This document shows positions 37,128 to 46,091 of a DNA stretch of 64,000 nucleotides, piece by piece. The stretch is from contig NZ_LIWB01000002.1 of NCBI RefSeq assembly GCF_001905725.1, positions 109,607 through 173,606 on the forward strand. Direction: 5' to 3'. Position numbers and translations under genes: made by a program. The notes under the pieces are model-generated. The model worked only from the letters and a program-made list of their open reading frames with translations. It did no database searches and was not told the DNA's origin. How positions within the stretch are numbered: the first letter of the stretch is position 1; every line of letters starts with the position of its first letter. This stretch comes from Streptomyces sp. CB02400 (lineage in GTDB: Bacteria > Actinomycetota > Actinomycetes > Streptomycetales > Streptomycetaceae).

Positions 37128-37216
37128 CCTCCGGCGTTTGAGGAGCGGGGTCCGGGGCGGAGCCCCAGGTTCGGGACGGGAAGGGGAGGCGGGGGCGGAA
37201 AACCCCCGCGGACCCC
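37128..37216 (+). repeat. Dispersed intergenic repeat, family B
   Basis: The sequence CCCCTCCGGCGTTTGAGGAG, followed by CGGGGTCCGGGGCGGAGCCC and a GGGAAGGGGAGGCGGGGGCG run, is a repeat I recognise from many Streptomyces intergenic regions. The internal GGGTCCGGGGCGGAGCCCC can fold. It separates the convergent DUF1707 and SGNH genes and may act as a terminator. Confidence 0.8.
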
Positions 37217-38590
37217 CTACAACCGCGCCGGAGCCCCACCCTTCAGATCATCCAGATCGAACGCCTCCGCCATCCGGGTGTACCCCCTGTCACTCGGATG
37301 AAGATGATCCCCGGAGTCGTACTCCGAGCGGAATCGACGCGGATCATACGGATCACGAAGCGCCTCGTCGAAGTCGACGACCGCGTCGAACACCCGCCCC
37401 GCCCGGATCTCCGCATTGATCACCTGCCGCACGTCCTCCCGCGCGTCGGTGTACCCCCGGTGCCCACGGAACGGCATGAGCGTCGCCCCCACGACCTTCA
37501 CCCCCCGCGCATGAGCCCGCTCGACCAGCGCGTTCAGCCCTGCGACGATCGCGTCCGGATCGGCGGTCCCCGGATGACGCAGAATGTCGTTGACCCCGAG
37601 CACGACGACGACGACCTCGACGTTCGTCCGCCCCAGCACGTCCCGCTCGAACCGGTTCAGCCCACTGGCGTTCTCCGCGGGCCGCCCCAGCCCGTCGGCG
37701 AGCACCTGGTTCCCGCTGATCCCCTCGTTGACGACGCTGTACCGCGGCACGTCCCGCCCGTCGGCGACAGCCGACCACAGCCGGTCGGACAGCACATCCG
37801 GCCACCGGTTGTTCGCCCCGGTCGTCGAGGTGACACCGTCCGTCAGCGAGTCACCGAGAACGACGACCGTCCCGTCCGCCTCGTCGCTCAGCGCGTCCAG
37901 AGCGGTCACGTACCGCCAGAACGTGCTCCGCCCGGTGTACGCGGCCCCGGTCGCGTCCCGGGTGTGCTCGCCGTCGGCGACGTACGAGATCTGGCGCGCG
38001 TGCGGGTGATGGGTGACCGGCCCGGACGCGGTGGGGGAGTACGTCGTGACCAGGACGTCCCCGTCGTGCGGGACGGCGATGCGCACGACGTCGCTCATCA
38101 CCTGCCCGCCCGCCGGGATGACGACCGCCGGGCTCCCGGCGAAGGTCAGCGGCCGCATGGTCTCCGCGAGCGCCGCCGCCGTGTCCGGGTCCGCGGACAC
38201 CGCGATCGAGGCGTGCGTGACGGTCAGCGCCGACTGGCCGTACAGGTTGGACAGCGTGACGCGGGCGCTCGTACCGCCGGCGCTGGTGTGGACGACGTTG
38301 CGCACCGAGCGGCCCGCGAGCCCCGTCGTCTCGGTGCCGGGCTCGCCCCCGACCGGGGAGGTGGCCCAGGAGGAGACCCAGGTGCCGGCGGAGGCGGGCG
38401 CGGCCGGGTTGTTCCGGGCGTCACGACCACCGGCCACGGTGCCCCGCTCCCGCGCACCGTCGCCGACTCCGACGCCGGCACCGACGTAGATGGCGGCGGA
38501 AACCGCCAGGATCGCGGCGAGGACCGCGGCGAGCAGGGCACGCTGCTTGGCGGGAGGCGCCTGCGCGCCCCCGTCACGACCCCGGGTCAT
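37217..38590 (-). CDS. Secreted SGNH/GDSL-family hydrolase (lipase/esterase)
   Basis: 457 residues from the ATG at 38590 (GAGGAG upstream). One membrane or signal segment near the start (LLAAVLAAILAVSAAIYVGA). The N-terminal 190 residues form a beta-rich region (VRNVVHTSAGGTSARVTLSN) common in actinomycete extracellular esterases. The catalytic domain has the nucleophile Ser in VVLGDSLTDG, the oxyanion Asn in VLGVNDIL, and the Asp-His pair in SGDHLHPSDRGY. The substrate is not evident; probable acyl-ester hydrolase at the cell surface. Confidence 0.9.
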   Translation of the reverse strand: MTRGRDGGAQAPPAKQRALLAAVLAAILAVSAAIYVGAGVGVGDGARERGTVAGGRDARNNPAAPASAGTWVSSWATSPVGGEPGTETTGLAGRSVRNVVHTSAGGTSARVTLSNLYGQSALTVTHASIAVSADPDTAAALAETMRPLTFAGSPAVVIPAGGQVMSDVVRIAVPHDGDVLVTTYSPTASGPVTHHPHARQISYVADGEHTRDATGAAYTGRSTFWRYVTALDALSDEADGTVVVLGDSLTDGVTSTTGANNRWPDVLSDRLWSAVADGRDVPRYSVVNEGISGNQVLADGLGRPAENASGLNRFERDVLGRTNVEVVVVVLGVNDILRHPGTADPDAIVAGLNALVERAHARGVKVVGATLMPFRGHRGYTDAREDVRQVINAEIRAGRVFDAVVDFDEALRDPYDPRRFRSEYDSGDHLHPSDRGYTRMAEAFDLDDLKGGAPARL

Positions 38591-38810
38591 GCTGCTCTGT
38601 TCTCCTCGGAAGACGGGAGCGGGAGGCTCCGATCTGATGAACCCATGATGATCCACGGGCAGGGAAGACCGACGCGAGGGGCCGCTGAGGAACCCTTAGG
38701 TGATCCCCCTGGACAAACCCCCTCCGGACAGACGCCGGGAACTCCTGTCACGTTCCAGGAGTCGGTCAGGAAGGGACAATGTGTGAGGGATCACCGAACG
38801 GGTGGAGCGG

Positions 38811-40184
38811 ATGGAACGGACCGAAACGACAGAAGAAGCGAAAGTGGCGGAAACGGCGGAAAGCGGCGGCCGGGACGCCGAAGGGCAGCATGCCCGCACC
38901 GGAGCCTTCACCAACCGCGCGATGAACACGTTCAGCCCCGCGGACGAGGAGAAGCGGCGCGGGGTGCGCCGGATGAAGCTCACCGCCACCGGACTGCTGC
39001 TGTTCGTCACCGTCGTCTACGTCCTCACCGAATGGGCCTCCCACCAGGGAGCCGGCGCCTGGGCGGGCTATGTCGCCGCCGCGGCCGAGGCCGGCATGGT
39101 CGGCGCGCTCGCCGACTGGTTCGCCGTCACCGCCCTCTTCCGTCACCCCCTCGGCCTGCGCATCCCGCACACCGCGATCATCCCCACCAAGAAGGACCAG
39201 CTCGGCGTCTCCCTCGGCGAGTTCGTCGGCGAGAACTTCCTCTCCGAGGACGTCGTACGGCAGCGTCTGCGCGCCGTCGGCATCGGCAGCCGGCTCGGCG
39301 CCTGGCTCGCCGTCCCGGAGCACGCCGACCGGGTCACCGCCGAGCTCTCGGCCGCCCTGCGCGGAGCGCTGACCGTGCTGCGCGACTCCGACGTCCAGGC
39401 GGTGGTCGGCGAGGCCATCACCCGCCGCGCGGACGCCCAGGAGATCGCGCCCGGCATGGGCAAGATGCTGGAGCGGATCGTCGCCGACGGCGGCCACAAA
39501 CGGGCCGTGGACGTCATCGTCACCCGTGCGCACGACTGGCTGGTGCTGCACAGCGACACCGTGATGGACGCCGTCCACGGCGGCGCGCCCGGCTGGACCC
39601 CCAGATTCGTCGACCGCAAGGTCGGCGAGCGCGTCTACAAGGAACTGCTGCGCTTCATCACCGAGATGCGCGACATGCCGTCCCACCCCGCGCGCGGCGC
39701 CCTGGACCGCTTCCTCACCGACTTCGCCTCCGACCTCCAGTCCGACACCGACACCCGCGCCCGCGTCGAACGCCTCAAGAGCGAGATCCTCGGCCGGGGC
39801 GAGGTGCAGGACCTGATCGCCTCCGCGTGGACGGCCGTACGATCCATGATCGTCTCGGCGGCGGAGGACGAGCGCAGCGAACTGCGCCTGCGCGTGCGCG
39901 CCTCGCTGCTCTCGCTGGGCGCCCGCATGTCGCTCGACCCCAAGGTGCAGGGCAAGGTCGACGGCTGGCTGGAGAGCGCGGCGGTGTACGTGGTCACCAC
40001 CTACCGCAAGGAGATCACCTCCCTGATCACGGACACGGTGGCGAGCTGGGACGCCGAGCACACCACGAAGAAGATCGAGGCCAACATCGGCCGTGACCTC
40101 CAGTTCATCCGCATCAACGGCACGGTGGTCGGCTCGCTCGCCGGTCTGCTGATCTACACGGTGTCACGGGTCCTGGGGGCGTAG
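38811..40184 (+). CDS. DUF445 membrane protein
   Basis: 457 residues from the ATG at 38811 (a GTG at 38802 adds three). Family signature is the double membrane hairpin with GYVAAAAEAGMVGALADWFAV, FRHPLGLRIPHTAIIPTKKD and SLGEFVGENFLSEDVV; the last span is VVGSLAGLLIYTVSRVLG. The middle is a long helical cytoplasmic or extracytoplasmic region. Function of the family is unknown; some members sit with cell-surface genes. It faces the repeat-rich gap at 40185. Confidence 0.88.
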   Translation: MERTETTEEAKVAETAESGGRDAEGQHARTGAFTNRAMNTFSPADEEKRRGVRRMKLTATGLLLFVTVVYVLTEWASHQGAGAWAGYVAAAAEAGMVGALADWFAVTALFRHPLGLRIPHTAIIPTKKDQLGVSLGEFVGENFLSEDVVRQRLRAVGIGSRLGAWLAVPEHADRVTAELSAALRGALTVLRDSDVQAVVGEAITRRADAQEIAPGMGKMLERIVADGGHKRAVDVIVTRAHDWLVLHSDTVMDAVHGGAPGWTPRFVDRKVGERVYKELLRFITEMRDMPSHPARGALDRFLTDFASDLQSDTDTRARVERLKSEILGRGEVQDLIASAWTAVRSMIVSAAEDERSELRLRVRASLLSLGARMSLDPKVQGKVDGWLESAAVYVVTTYRKEITSLITDTVASWDAEHTTKKIEANIGRDLQFIRINGTVVGSLAGLLIYTVSRVLGA

Positions 40185-40442
40185 CGCGCCGGGCTCCCGC
40201 GGGTGTGGCGTGGTTGTTCGCGCAGTTCCCCGCGCCCCTCAGGGGGTGGCCCTGCCGTGGTCTCCCCCTGGGGCCCCTGGTGTTTCCGGCCGACGGCGAC
40301 CACAACTCCCCAGGGGTGCGGGGCTGTATCGACGTGCGGCTCCGCCGCGCGGGCGCGAACAGCCACGACGCACCCGCCGGAGCACCACGCCCCGCAAGCC
40401 CAGAGGCCGGCGGGGCCCACCGCACTCCCCGGCGTCAGAAAG
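40185..40442. repeat. Dispersed intergenic repeat, family C, with inverted halves
   Basis: Contains GTTGTTCGCGCAGTTCCCCG followed by CGCCCCTCAGGGGG, and later CCCCAGGGGTGCGGGGCTG and GCGCGAACAGCCACGACGCA. These blocks are, in part, inverted halves of one well-known Streptomyces intergenic element. About 260 bases, no gene. The two halves (near 40214-40250 and 40308-40375) could pair in RNA. Confidence 0.8.
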
Positions 40443-40468
40443 CGGGCGGGCGTGAAAACGCCCGCCCG
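40443..40468 (+). terminator. Hairpin at the end of the family C repeat region
   Basis: CGGGCGGGCG and CGCCCGCCCG form a perfect 10-bp stem around TGAAAA. It lies just before the MFS gene and should block read-through from DUF445. Confidence 0.75.
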
Positions 40469-40509
40469 GGGGCATCCGACGGGGGTTCGCTTCGCCAGGG
40501 AGGGAGCCC

Positions 40510-41985
40510 ATGACAACCGCGCAGCCCGGGACCGGACGACGCACCATCACCACCACCATCCCCGCCCGCCTGGACCGCCTCCCGTGGTCCCGCTGGCACT
40601 GGTCCGTCGTCATCGGTCTCGGCACCGTGTGGATCCTCGACGGCCTGGAGGTCACGGTCGTCGGCAACATCGCGAGCCGCCTGTCCGAACCGGGCAGCGG
40701 ACTGCCCATCACCTCAGGCGAGGTCACCGGCGTCGCCGCCGCCCTCTACGTCGCCGGCGCCTGCTCGGGCGCTCTCTTCTGGGGCCGCCTGACCGACATC
40801 TGGGGCCGCAAGAAACTCTTCATGATCACCCTCGCGGTCTACCTCGGCGCCACCGCCCTCACCGCGATCGCCTTCGACACCTGGTGGTTCTTCCTCTTCC
40901 GCTTCCTCACCGGCTTCGGCATCGGCGGCGAGTACGCGGCCATCAACTCCGCGATCGACGAGCTGATCCCGGCGCGGTACCGGGGCCGCGTCGACCTGAT
41001 GATCAACGGCAGCTTCTGGCTGGGCGCGGTAGGCGGCTCCCTGCTGTCGATCCTGGCCCTGAACACCGACGTCTTCCCGGCCGACATCGGCTGGCGCCTG
41101 ACCTTCGCCCTCGGCGCCGTACTCGCCCTGGTCATCCTCCTCGTACGCCGTCACGTCCCCGAGAGCCCCCGCTGGCTGCTGATCCACGGCCGTGACGAGG
41201 AGGCGGAACGCATCGTCGGCGACATCGAACAACGGGTCGAGGCCGAGCGGAACGAGCCGCTGCCCCGCGCGGAGGGCGAACTGACGATCCACCAGCGCGG
41301 GAACGTCACGTTCGCCGAGATCGCCCGCACCGTCTTCGCCAGGTACCGCAGGCGCTCGGCCCTGGGCTTCTCCCTCTTCATCGGCCAGGCGTTCCTCTAC
41401 AACGCCATCACCTTCGGCTTCGGCGCGATCCTGACCACGTTCTTCGACGTCCCGTCCGGCGACACCGGCTACTACTTCGCCGTCATCGCGGCCGGCAACT
41501 TCCTGGGCCCGCTGCTGCTCGGCAAGCTCTTCGACACGGTCGGCCGCCGGGTGATGATCTCCGGCACGTACCTGCTCTCGGGCCTGCTCCTCTTCGGCAC
41601 GGCCTGGCTGTTCGACCGCGGCTCGCTCGACGCCACCACGATGACGGCCTGCTGGTGCGCGGTCCTGTTCTTCGCTTCCGCCGGCGCGTCCAGCGCCTAC
41701 CTCACGGTCTCCGAGGTCTTCCCGATGGAGACCCGGGCCATGTCCATCGCCTTCTTCTACGCCATCGGCACCGCCGCGGGCGGCATCAGCGGCCCCCTGC
41801 TGTTCGCGAAGCTCACGGAAACGGGTGTGGTCGGCGACACGGTCCTCGCCTTCCAGATCGGCGCCGGCCTGATGTGCGCGGCGGGCCTGGTCGCCGCGTT
41901 CCTCGCGGTGAAGGCGGAACGCCGCTCCCTGGAGGACATCGCGGCCCCGCTGTCGGTGACGAAGGCGGAGACGGCGGGGAAGTGA
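40510..41985 (+). CDS. MFS transporter of the metabolite:H+ symporter type
   Basis: 491 residues with twelve predicted membrane spans. The motif GRLTDIWGRKKLF after span 2 is MFS motif A, repeated as LFDTVGRRVM after span 8. FRFLTGFGIGGEYAAINSAI and PESPRWLLIHGR are typical of the sugar porter/metabolite symporter group. RBS AGGGAGGGAG lies directly before ATG. No neighbour reveals the substrate; candidates are organic acids or sugars. Confidence 0.88.
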   Translation: MTTAQPGTGRRTITTTIPARLDRLPWSRWHWSVVIGLGTVWILDGLEVTVVGNIASRLSEPGSGLPITSGEVTGVAAALYVAGACSGALFWGRLTDIWGRKKLFMITLAVYLGATALTAIAFDTWWFFLFRFLTGFGIGGEYAAINSAIDELIPARYRGRVDLMINGSFWLGAVGGSLLSILALNTDVFPADIGWRLTFALGAVLALVILLVRRHVPESPRWLLIHGRDEEAERIVGDIEQRVEAERNEPLPRAEGELTIHQRGNVTFAEIARTVFARYRRRSALGFSLFIGQAFLYNAITFGFGAILTTFFDVPSGDTGYYFAVIAAGNFLGPLLLGKLFDTVGRRVMISGTYLLSGLLLFGTAWLFDRGSLDATTMTACWCAVLFFASAGASSAYLTVSEVFPMETRAMSIAFFYAIGTAAGGISGPLLFAKLTETGVVGDTVLAFQIGAGLMCAAGLVAAFLAVKAERRSLEDIAAPLSVTKAETAGK

Positions 41986-42193
41986 CCGAGTCGCCGGGGC
42001 CGTGGCGGTGACCCTTGTCGGACACCGGACGGCGACATCAGGCCACAGGTCCTTGAATGTACAACTACTCCCTTGTTCGAGGGGTGTTGCGCGAGTGACA
42101 CTCGCTGACGGCGGCCGGCCCTTTCAGCGAACCGGGCCGGCCGGAACGTCGTACCGCCTCATGCGTCCCCACGCCCTCGATCAGGAGGTACCG

Positions 42194-42634
42194 ATGAAAA
42201 CAAGCCGTCGCGGGGCCGGATTACTCCTCGGCCTGTCCTCGGCCCTTACGTTCTCTCTCCTCGGCGCGTCCCCGGCGTCCGCCTCGACCTCGACATGGAC
42301 GCTGGAAGCCGAGGGGCAGGTGCGGTGTGTCCGCGGTGGGTTCTCATGGACATACGCCTTGTCCCCGGTGTCCGGAAGCTGGTCGAAACCCATCACGACC
42401 GGCATCCGAAACCTGCCGGGCAAGTCCTCCGCCAACCTGGGCCGCCAGATCATTCCCCCGGGCACGAACGAACGTGACCCCGCTGACGGCAGCCTGCCCG
42501 TCAACGGCTACGTCTTCTTCTCCTTGGGGCTGGCGCCGGTCGGTGAGTACACCGCCGAGATCTACGCCACTGACGGCGAGCGGACCGAGACCGACCAACT
42601 GAAGATCGTCTACCAGGACGAGTACTGCCGGTAG
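42194..42634 (+). CDS. Small secreted protein of unknown function
   Basis: 146 residues, ATG behind GGAGGTACCG. A signal peptide ends ASPASAS near residue 31. The mature part is a beta-rich protein, with one Cys near residue 44 (EGQVRCVRGG) and one near the end (QDEYCR), consistent with a single disulfide. No family is recognised. Upstream (42050-42075) is a low-GC patch, GAATGTACAACTACTCCC, suited to a promoter. Confidence 0.65.
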   Translation: MKTSRRGAGLLLGLSSALTFSLLGASPASASTSTWTLEAEGQVRCVRGGFSWTYALSPVSGSWSKPITTGIRNLPGKSSANLGRQIIPPGTNERDPADGSLPVNGYVFFSLGLAPVGEYTAEIYATDGERTETDQLKIVYQDEYCR

Positions 42635-42741
42635 GTCCCGTGGAACGATCCTGAGCCATGGTGCCCGGCTCGTCGGCCGGTCGGCCCGGGCACCGTGGCG
42701 CGGTCGCCGGAACACCGTCGCGCGGCCGCCCTTCCTCCGCC

Positions 42742-43044
42742 TCACCCCCGCCGGTCGGCCACCGCCCACGAGGCGAGCGCCACGGCTCCCGCCACCCCGA
42801 ACACGGCGGGCCAGGCGCCCACCTTCTTCGCCAGCGGATGCGACCCGGCGAACGCGGCGACGTACGCCACCGACAGCGCCCCCGCCGCCCCGCCCCCGGC
42901 CCGCTCCCGCCACTGCTGCGCGGCGGCGGCCCCGGCGGCGGCGAGGACGACCCCGCCCAGCTGCCGCTTCCGGGTCCAGCGGGCCACGCCGTACCCCCCG
43001 ACGAGCCCGCCCGCGGCCACCACTGAACTCGGTACCTTCGCCAT
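42742..43044 (-). CDS. Small multi-span membrane protein
   Basis: 100 residues with GGAGG before ATG. Three hydrophobic segments are visible: VPSSVVAAGGLVGGYGVA, LGGVVLAAAGAAAAQ and AWPAVFGVAGAVALASWAVA. No function or family is recognised. It is divergent from the hsp20 gene. Confidence 0.6.
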   Translation of the reverse strand: MAKVPSSVVAAGGLVGGYGVARWTRKRQLGGVVLAAAGAAAAQQWRERAGGGAAGALSVAYVAAFAGSHPLAKKVGAWPAVFGVAGAVALASWAVADRRG

Positions 43045-43174
43045 GCCTGCTGCCTCCTGCCACTGCGCCGGCCCACCGGGCCGACGTCGTCCGGACTCCG
43101 AGGCTAGCGCTCCCGGGAGACGCCCCCCGCGCCCAGGCCCGAAGCCGGTCGTGTGACACAACCTGAGTCCTGGC

Positions 43175-43203
43175 TTGTCAACTTTCCTCCTCCGAGCTAT
43201 ATA
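43175..43203 (+). promoter_or_regulatory. Sigma70-type promoter of hsp20
   Basis: TTGTCA at 43175 and TATATA at 43198 are separated by 17 bases, a near-consensus vegetative promoter. It lies 59 bases before the hsp20 start. An exact HAIR or CIRCE element was not found, so control is more likely by a RheA-like repressor or is not visible here. Confidence 0.75.
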
Positions 43204-43261
43204 AGAAGGGCAAGACCGTAAGGGCATCGCACCGATGAACCCACGGAAGGAGATGTCCGTG

Positions 43262-43690
43262 ATGCTCATGCGTACCGACCCGTTCCGCGAATTCGACCGA
43301 CTCGCGCAGCAGGTCTTCGGCGCCACCCCCGCAGGCCGTCCCACGGCGATGCCGATGGACGCCTACCGGTCGGGGGACGACTTCATCGTCCACTTCGACC
43401 TCCCCGGCATCGACCCGGAGACGATCGACCTCGACGTCGAACGCAACGTCCTCAACGTGCGCGCCGAGCGCCGCTCCCCGGCGCCCGAGGGAGCCGAGAC
43501 CGTGGTCGCCGAGCGCCCCACCGGCACCTTCACCCGCCAGCTGTTCCTCGGCGAGACCCTGGACACGGAACGCATCGACGCCTCGTACGAGGCCGGCGTC
43601 CTGACCCTGCGCATCCCCGTCGCCGAACAGGCCAAGCCGCGCCGCATCCAGATCACCGGCGGCGACAGCCGCAAGCAGATCGGCGGCTGA
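43262..43690 (+). CDS. hsp20: Small heat-shock protein, Hsp20/alpha-crystallin family
   Basis: 142 residues from the ATG at 43262, chosen because AAGGAG is 9 bases upstream and because the start [10 protein letters not shown] matches the known Streptomyces Hsp18. The alpha-crystallin domain spans about residues 28-128, with [34 protein letters not shown] and [16 protein letters not shown] (the IxI-type tail region is short). It holds unfolding proteins during heat or other stress. Followed by a 13-bp terminator hairpin. Confidence 0.95.
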   Translation: MLMRTDPFREFDRLAQQVFGATPAGRPTAMPMDAYRSGDDFIVHFDLPGIDPETIDLDVERNVLNVRAERRSPAPEGAETVVAERPTGTFTRQLFLGETLDTERIDASYEAGVLTLRIPVAEQAKPRRIQITGGDSRKQIGG

Positions 43691-43708
43691 CTCCCCGCAC
43701 CCACCACA

Positions 43709-43739
43709 CGTCCCGCGGACCCCGTCGGTCCGCGGGACG
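43709..43739 (+). terminator. Hairpin terminator after hsp20
   Basis: CGTCCCGCGGACC and GGTCCGCGGGACG form a perfect 13-bp stem with a CCGTC loop, 19 bases past the stop. Confidence 0.85.
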
Positions 43740-43794
43740 CGCCCCCGCGCCGTCCGGACGCCGTCCGGTCCGAAGGGGGCACATGCCCGGGAGG

Positions 43795-43859
43795 AACCGG
43801 GGCACTGGAGAACCGGAGACCGGGGCACTGGAGAAACCGGAGAAGGAGAGAAGGACCGG
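43795..43859 (+). repeat. Short tandem duplication in the leader of the DUF2267 gene
   Basis: ACCGGGGCACTGGAGAA occurs twice, 26 bases apart, each time followed by (A)CCGGAGA. It lies directly before the ATG at 43860 and provides repeated GGAGA ribosome-site-like motifs. Confidence 0.7.
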
Positions 43860-44336
43860 ATGACCACGCTGACACCGCAGAAGCCCGCGACCCCGAAGCA
43901 GGCCGGAGGGGTCCCGGCCCCGGCGGTCGCGCCCCGGAACGACAGCTGGCACCAACTGATCGAAGCCGTACGGGAGTCGGGCCAGTACCCGACACGGGCG
44001 CAGGCGGAGAGCGTCACCCGCGTCGTCCTCTCCGCCCTCGGTGGTCACGTCGTCGGCGACGAACGCGTCGACCTGGCCCGCGCCCTGCCGGAAGAGGCGG
44101 CGAGAGCGGTCGCCTCCCAGATCCCGGTGACCCGCGAGCTGACCGCCGCGGAGTTCGTCGACTCGGTGGCCGCCCGCATCGAGGGCGCGACCCCGGCGAC
44201 GGCCCGCTGGGACGTCAGCTCGGTCCTGGGCGTCCTGCCCGACCTGGTCGGCGACGCCCTGGTCACCCGCGTCCTGGCCCAACTGCCGCCGGGCTACGCC
44301 CTGCTCTTCGGCCGGGCGGAACTGTCCCCGGCGTGA
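43860..44336 (+). CDS. DUF2267 protein
   Basis: 158 residues. After a Pro/Ala-rich start, two helical repeats follow: DSWHQLIEAVRESGQYPTRA, AESVTRVVLSALGGHV and LPEEAARAVASQIP, then a shorter second unit with DVSSVLGVLPDLVGDAL. The N-terminal DUF2267 pattern is clear. Function unknown; such genes often sit near stress genes and this one follows hsp20, separated from it by a terminator. Confidence 0.8.
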   Translation: MTTLTPQKPATPKQAGGVPAPAVAPRNDSWHQLIEAVRESGQYPTRAQAESVTRVVLSALGGHVVGDERVDLARALPEEAARAVASQIPVTRELTAAEFVDSVAARIEGATPATARWDVSSVLGVLPDLVGDALVTRVLAQLPPGYALLFGRAELSPA

Positions 44337-44377
44337 CGGCCGGGCCGCGGCCCCCGCACCCGTGGGAACCGCCCGGC

Positions 44378-44415
44378 GTGATCCGGCCCCGGACCCGTGT
44401 CCGGGGCCGGATCAC
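44378..44415 (+). terminator. Perfect 17-bp hairpin after the DUF2267 gene
   Basis: A 17-bp arm beginning GTGATCCGGCC pairs exactly with its partner ending GGCCGGATCAC across a CCGT loop. It is one of the strongest hairpins in the window. Confidence 0.88.
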
Positions 44416-44518
44416 GTCCGGATTTCGTCACCGCCCGACAAACGGTTCGACGACACCCCTCCCCGCGCGCCATCCTGCGAGCCGGAAACCACGCCGGCCG
44501 ACCGTCCCCGGAGGACCG

Positions 44519-44893
44519 TTGAACCCCGCCATCCGCCACATCACCTTCGACTGCACCGGTGACCCCTACGACCTCGCCACGTTCTGGAGCGCGATGCTGG
44601 GCAACCCGCTCGCCGACGACGACAAGCCCGGCGACCCGGAGGCCCTGATCGCGGACCCGTCCGGCGGGCCCGGCCTGCTCTTCGTACGGGTGGCGGAGGG
44701 CAAGACCGCCAAGAACCGCCTCCACTTCGACCTGCGGCCGACCGGCCGCACCCGCGCGGAGGAAGTGGCCCGCGCCATAGCCCTGGGCGCCCGCCAGGTC
44801 GCCGACCACACCCGCCCCGACGGCAAGGGCTGGGTCACCCTGACCGACCCGGAGGGCAACGAATTCTGTATAGAACGGGGCGAACTGGACTGA
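44519..44893 (+). CDS. VOC-family (glyoxalase-like) protein
   Basis: 124 residues from a TTG start, chosen because GGAGG sits four bases upstream and the protein family begins at this point. The vicinal-oxygen-chelate fold is seen in IRHITFDCTGDPYDLATFW, LLFVRVAEGKTAKNRLHFDL and WVTLTDPEGNEFCIER. It looks like the Glyoxalase_6 subgroup of one-domain proteins. The reaction is unknown. It ends 53 bases before the sugar acetyltransferase start, with two palindromes between. Confidence 0.8.
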   Translation: MNPAIRHITFDCTGDPYDLATFWSAMLGNPLADDDKPGDPEALIADPSGGPGLLFVRVAEGKTAKNRLHFDLRPTGRTRAEEVARAIALGARQVADHTRPDGKGWVTLTDPEGNEFCIERGELD

Positions 44894-44910
44894 ACGACCC
44901 CGCTCGGAGT

Positions 44911-44944
44911 GTACGATCGTACGCCCTGGAGCGTACGATCGTAC
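44911..44944. promoter_or_regulatory. Two identical 12-bp palindromic operators
   Basis: GTACGATCGTAC occurs at 44911-44922 and again at 44933-44944. Their centres are 22 bases apart, two turns of the helix, so two repressor dimers would bind the same face. The second copy ends 2 bases before the acetyltransferase ATG, a position where binding would block the ribosome site or transcription start. The TetR gene just downstream is the likely source of the repressor. Confidence 0.82.
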
Positions 44945-44946
44945 GC

Positions 44947-45531
44947 ATGCCGACGGACGACCACTTCGCGAACGACCCGCGCACGAACCTGGAGCGCATG
45001 CTCGCGGGCGACCTCTACATCGCCGACGACCCGGAGATCGCCCGCCGCCAGCAGCGCGCGATGCGGCTCGCGGCCCGCTACCAGGCCGCCTACCCCGAGA
45101 ACCCCACCGAGGCGAGGCCGATCCTGACCGAGCTCCTCGCCTCGGTGGGCGAGGACGTCGACGTACGCCCGCCGCTGTACGTCGACTACGGCAGCAACAT
45201 CAGCATCGGCGCCCGCACCTTCGTCAACTACAACCTGACCGCCCTGGACGTCGCGCGGATCACCATCGGCGAGGACTGCCAGATCGGCCCGAACGTCCAA
45301 CTCCTCACGCCCACCCACCCCGTGGAACCGGGTCCCCGCCGCGACAAACTGGAGGCGGCCCTCCCCATCACCATCGGCGACAACGTCTGGCTCGGCGGCG
45401 GCGCGATCATCTGCCCCGGAGTGACGATCGGCGACAACTCCGTCATCGGCGCCGGCGCGGTGGTCACCAAGGACATCCCGGCCGACGTCGTGGCCGTGGG
45501 CAACCCGGCCCGCCCGGTCCGCACCATCTGA
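44947..45531 (+). CDS. Sugar O-acetyltransferase (Maa/LacA/NodL type)
   Basis: 194 residues. It has the N-terminal maltose-acetyltransferase motif (ERMLAGDLYIADDPEI) and a left-handed beta-helix of hexapeptide repeats: NISIGARTFVNYNLTALD, ITIGEDCQIGPNVQLLTPTHP and ITIGDNVWLGGGAIICPGVTIG. The catalytic His is in PTHP. It transfers acetyl from acetyl-CoA to a sugar hydroxyl. The start codon follows directly on the second palindrome, so the transcript may be leaderless or nearly so. A TetR gene follows. Confidence 0.93.
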   Translation: MPTDDHFANDPRTNLERMLAGDLYIADDPEIARRQQRAMRLAARYQAAYPENPTEARPILTELLASVGEDVDVRPPLYVDYGSNISIGARTFVNYNLTALDVARITIGEDCQIGPNVQLLTPTHPVEPGPRRDKLEAALPITIGDNVWLGGGAIICPGVTIGDNSVIGAGAVVTKDIPADVVAVGNPARPVRTI

Positions 45532-45545
45532 CCCGACCACGAGCC

Positions 45546-46091
45546 ATGGCCACCGGACACACCGACCCCCACCGCCGCGAACGCATCCTCGCGGCGGCGC
45601 TCGACCTGATCGCCGAGGAGGGCGTCGCGGGCGTCTCCCACCGCAAGATCGCCGCGCGGGCCCATGTCCCCCTGGGCTCGATGACGTACCACTTCACAGG
45701 CATCGACGACCTGCTGCACGAGGCGTTCGCCGGCTACGCCGACCACGTGGTGACCGTCTTCGAGCACCACCTCAGCGGCGCCACCACCCCCGACCAGGCC
45801 CGGGAAGCGGTCACCGACCTGATCCACACCCTCTCCGAGGGCCCCCGCCGCGACCTGATCCTCGTCCAGGAGCTCTACACCCTGGCAGCCCGCCACGAGC
45901 CGTACCGCGAACTGTGCGCCCGCTGGATGCGACGCAGCCGCACCCTCCTGGAACAGCACTTCGACGCCGCCACGGCCCGCCAACTGGACGCCCTCGTCGA
46001 GGGCCTGACCCTGCACCGGGCCCTGGACGACACCCCTCCCGACCGCGCCCTGACCCGCGAGGCCGTCACCCGCGTCACCGCCGCACCCTGA
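45546..46091 (+). CDS. TetR-family transcriptional regulator
   Basis: 181 residues. HTH in residues 10-55: RRERILAAALDLIAEEGVAG, VSHRKIAARAHVPLGSMTYHF. The C-terminal part is the ligand-binding and dimer domain, with LTLHRALDDTPP. It lies 14 bases after the sugar acetyltransferase gene, in one transcript, and probably represses it and itself at the twin palindromes at 44911-44944 (inference from position). Confidence 0.9.
   Translation: MATGHTDPHRRERILAAALDLIAEEGVAGVSHRKIAARAHVPLGSMTYHFTGIDDLLHEAFAGYADHVVTVFEHHLSGATTPDQAREAVTDLIHTLSEGPRRDLILVQELYTLAARHEPYRELCARWMRRSRTLLEQHFDAATARQLDALVEGLTLHRALDDTPPDRALTREAVTRVTAAP

Noticed and set aside
40203-40513. Several open frames in all phases across the family C repeat
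   Set aside because: GC-rich repeat DNA stays open in many frames; none has a start with ribosome site or a plausible protein.
43141-43261. HAIR or CIRCE heat-shock operator before hsp20
   Set aside because: CCTGAGTCCTGGCTTGTCAA does not match CTTGAGT-N7-ACTCAAG, and no CIRCE arm is present.
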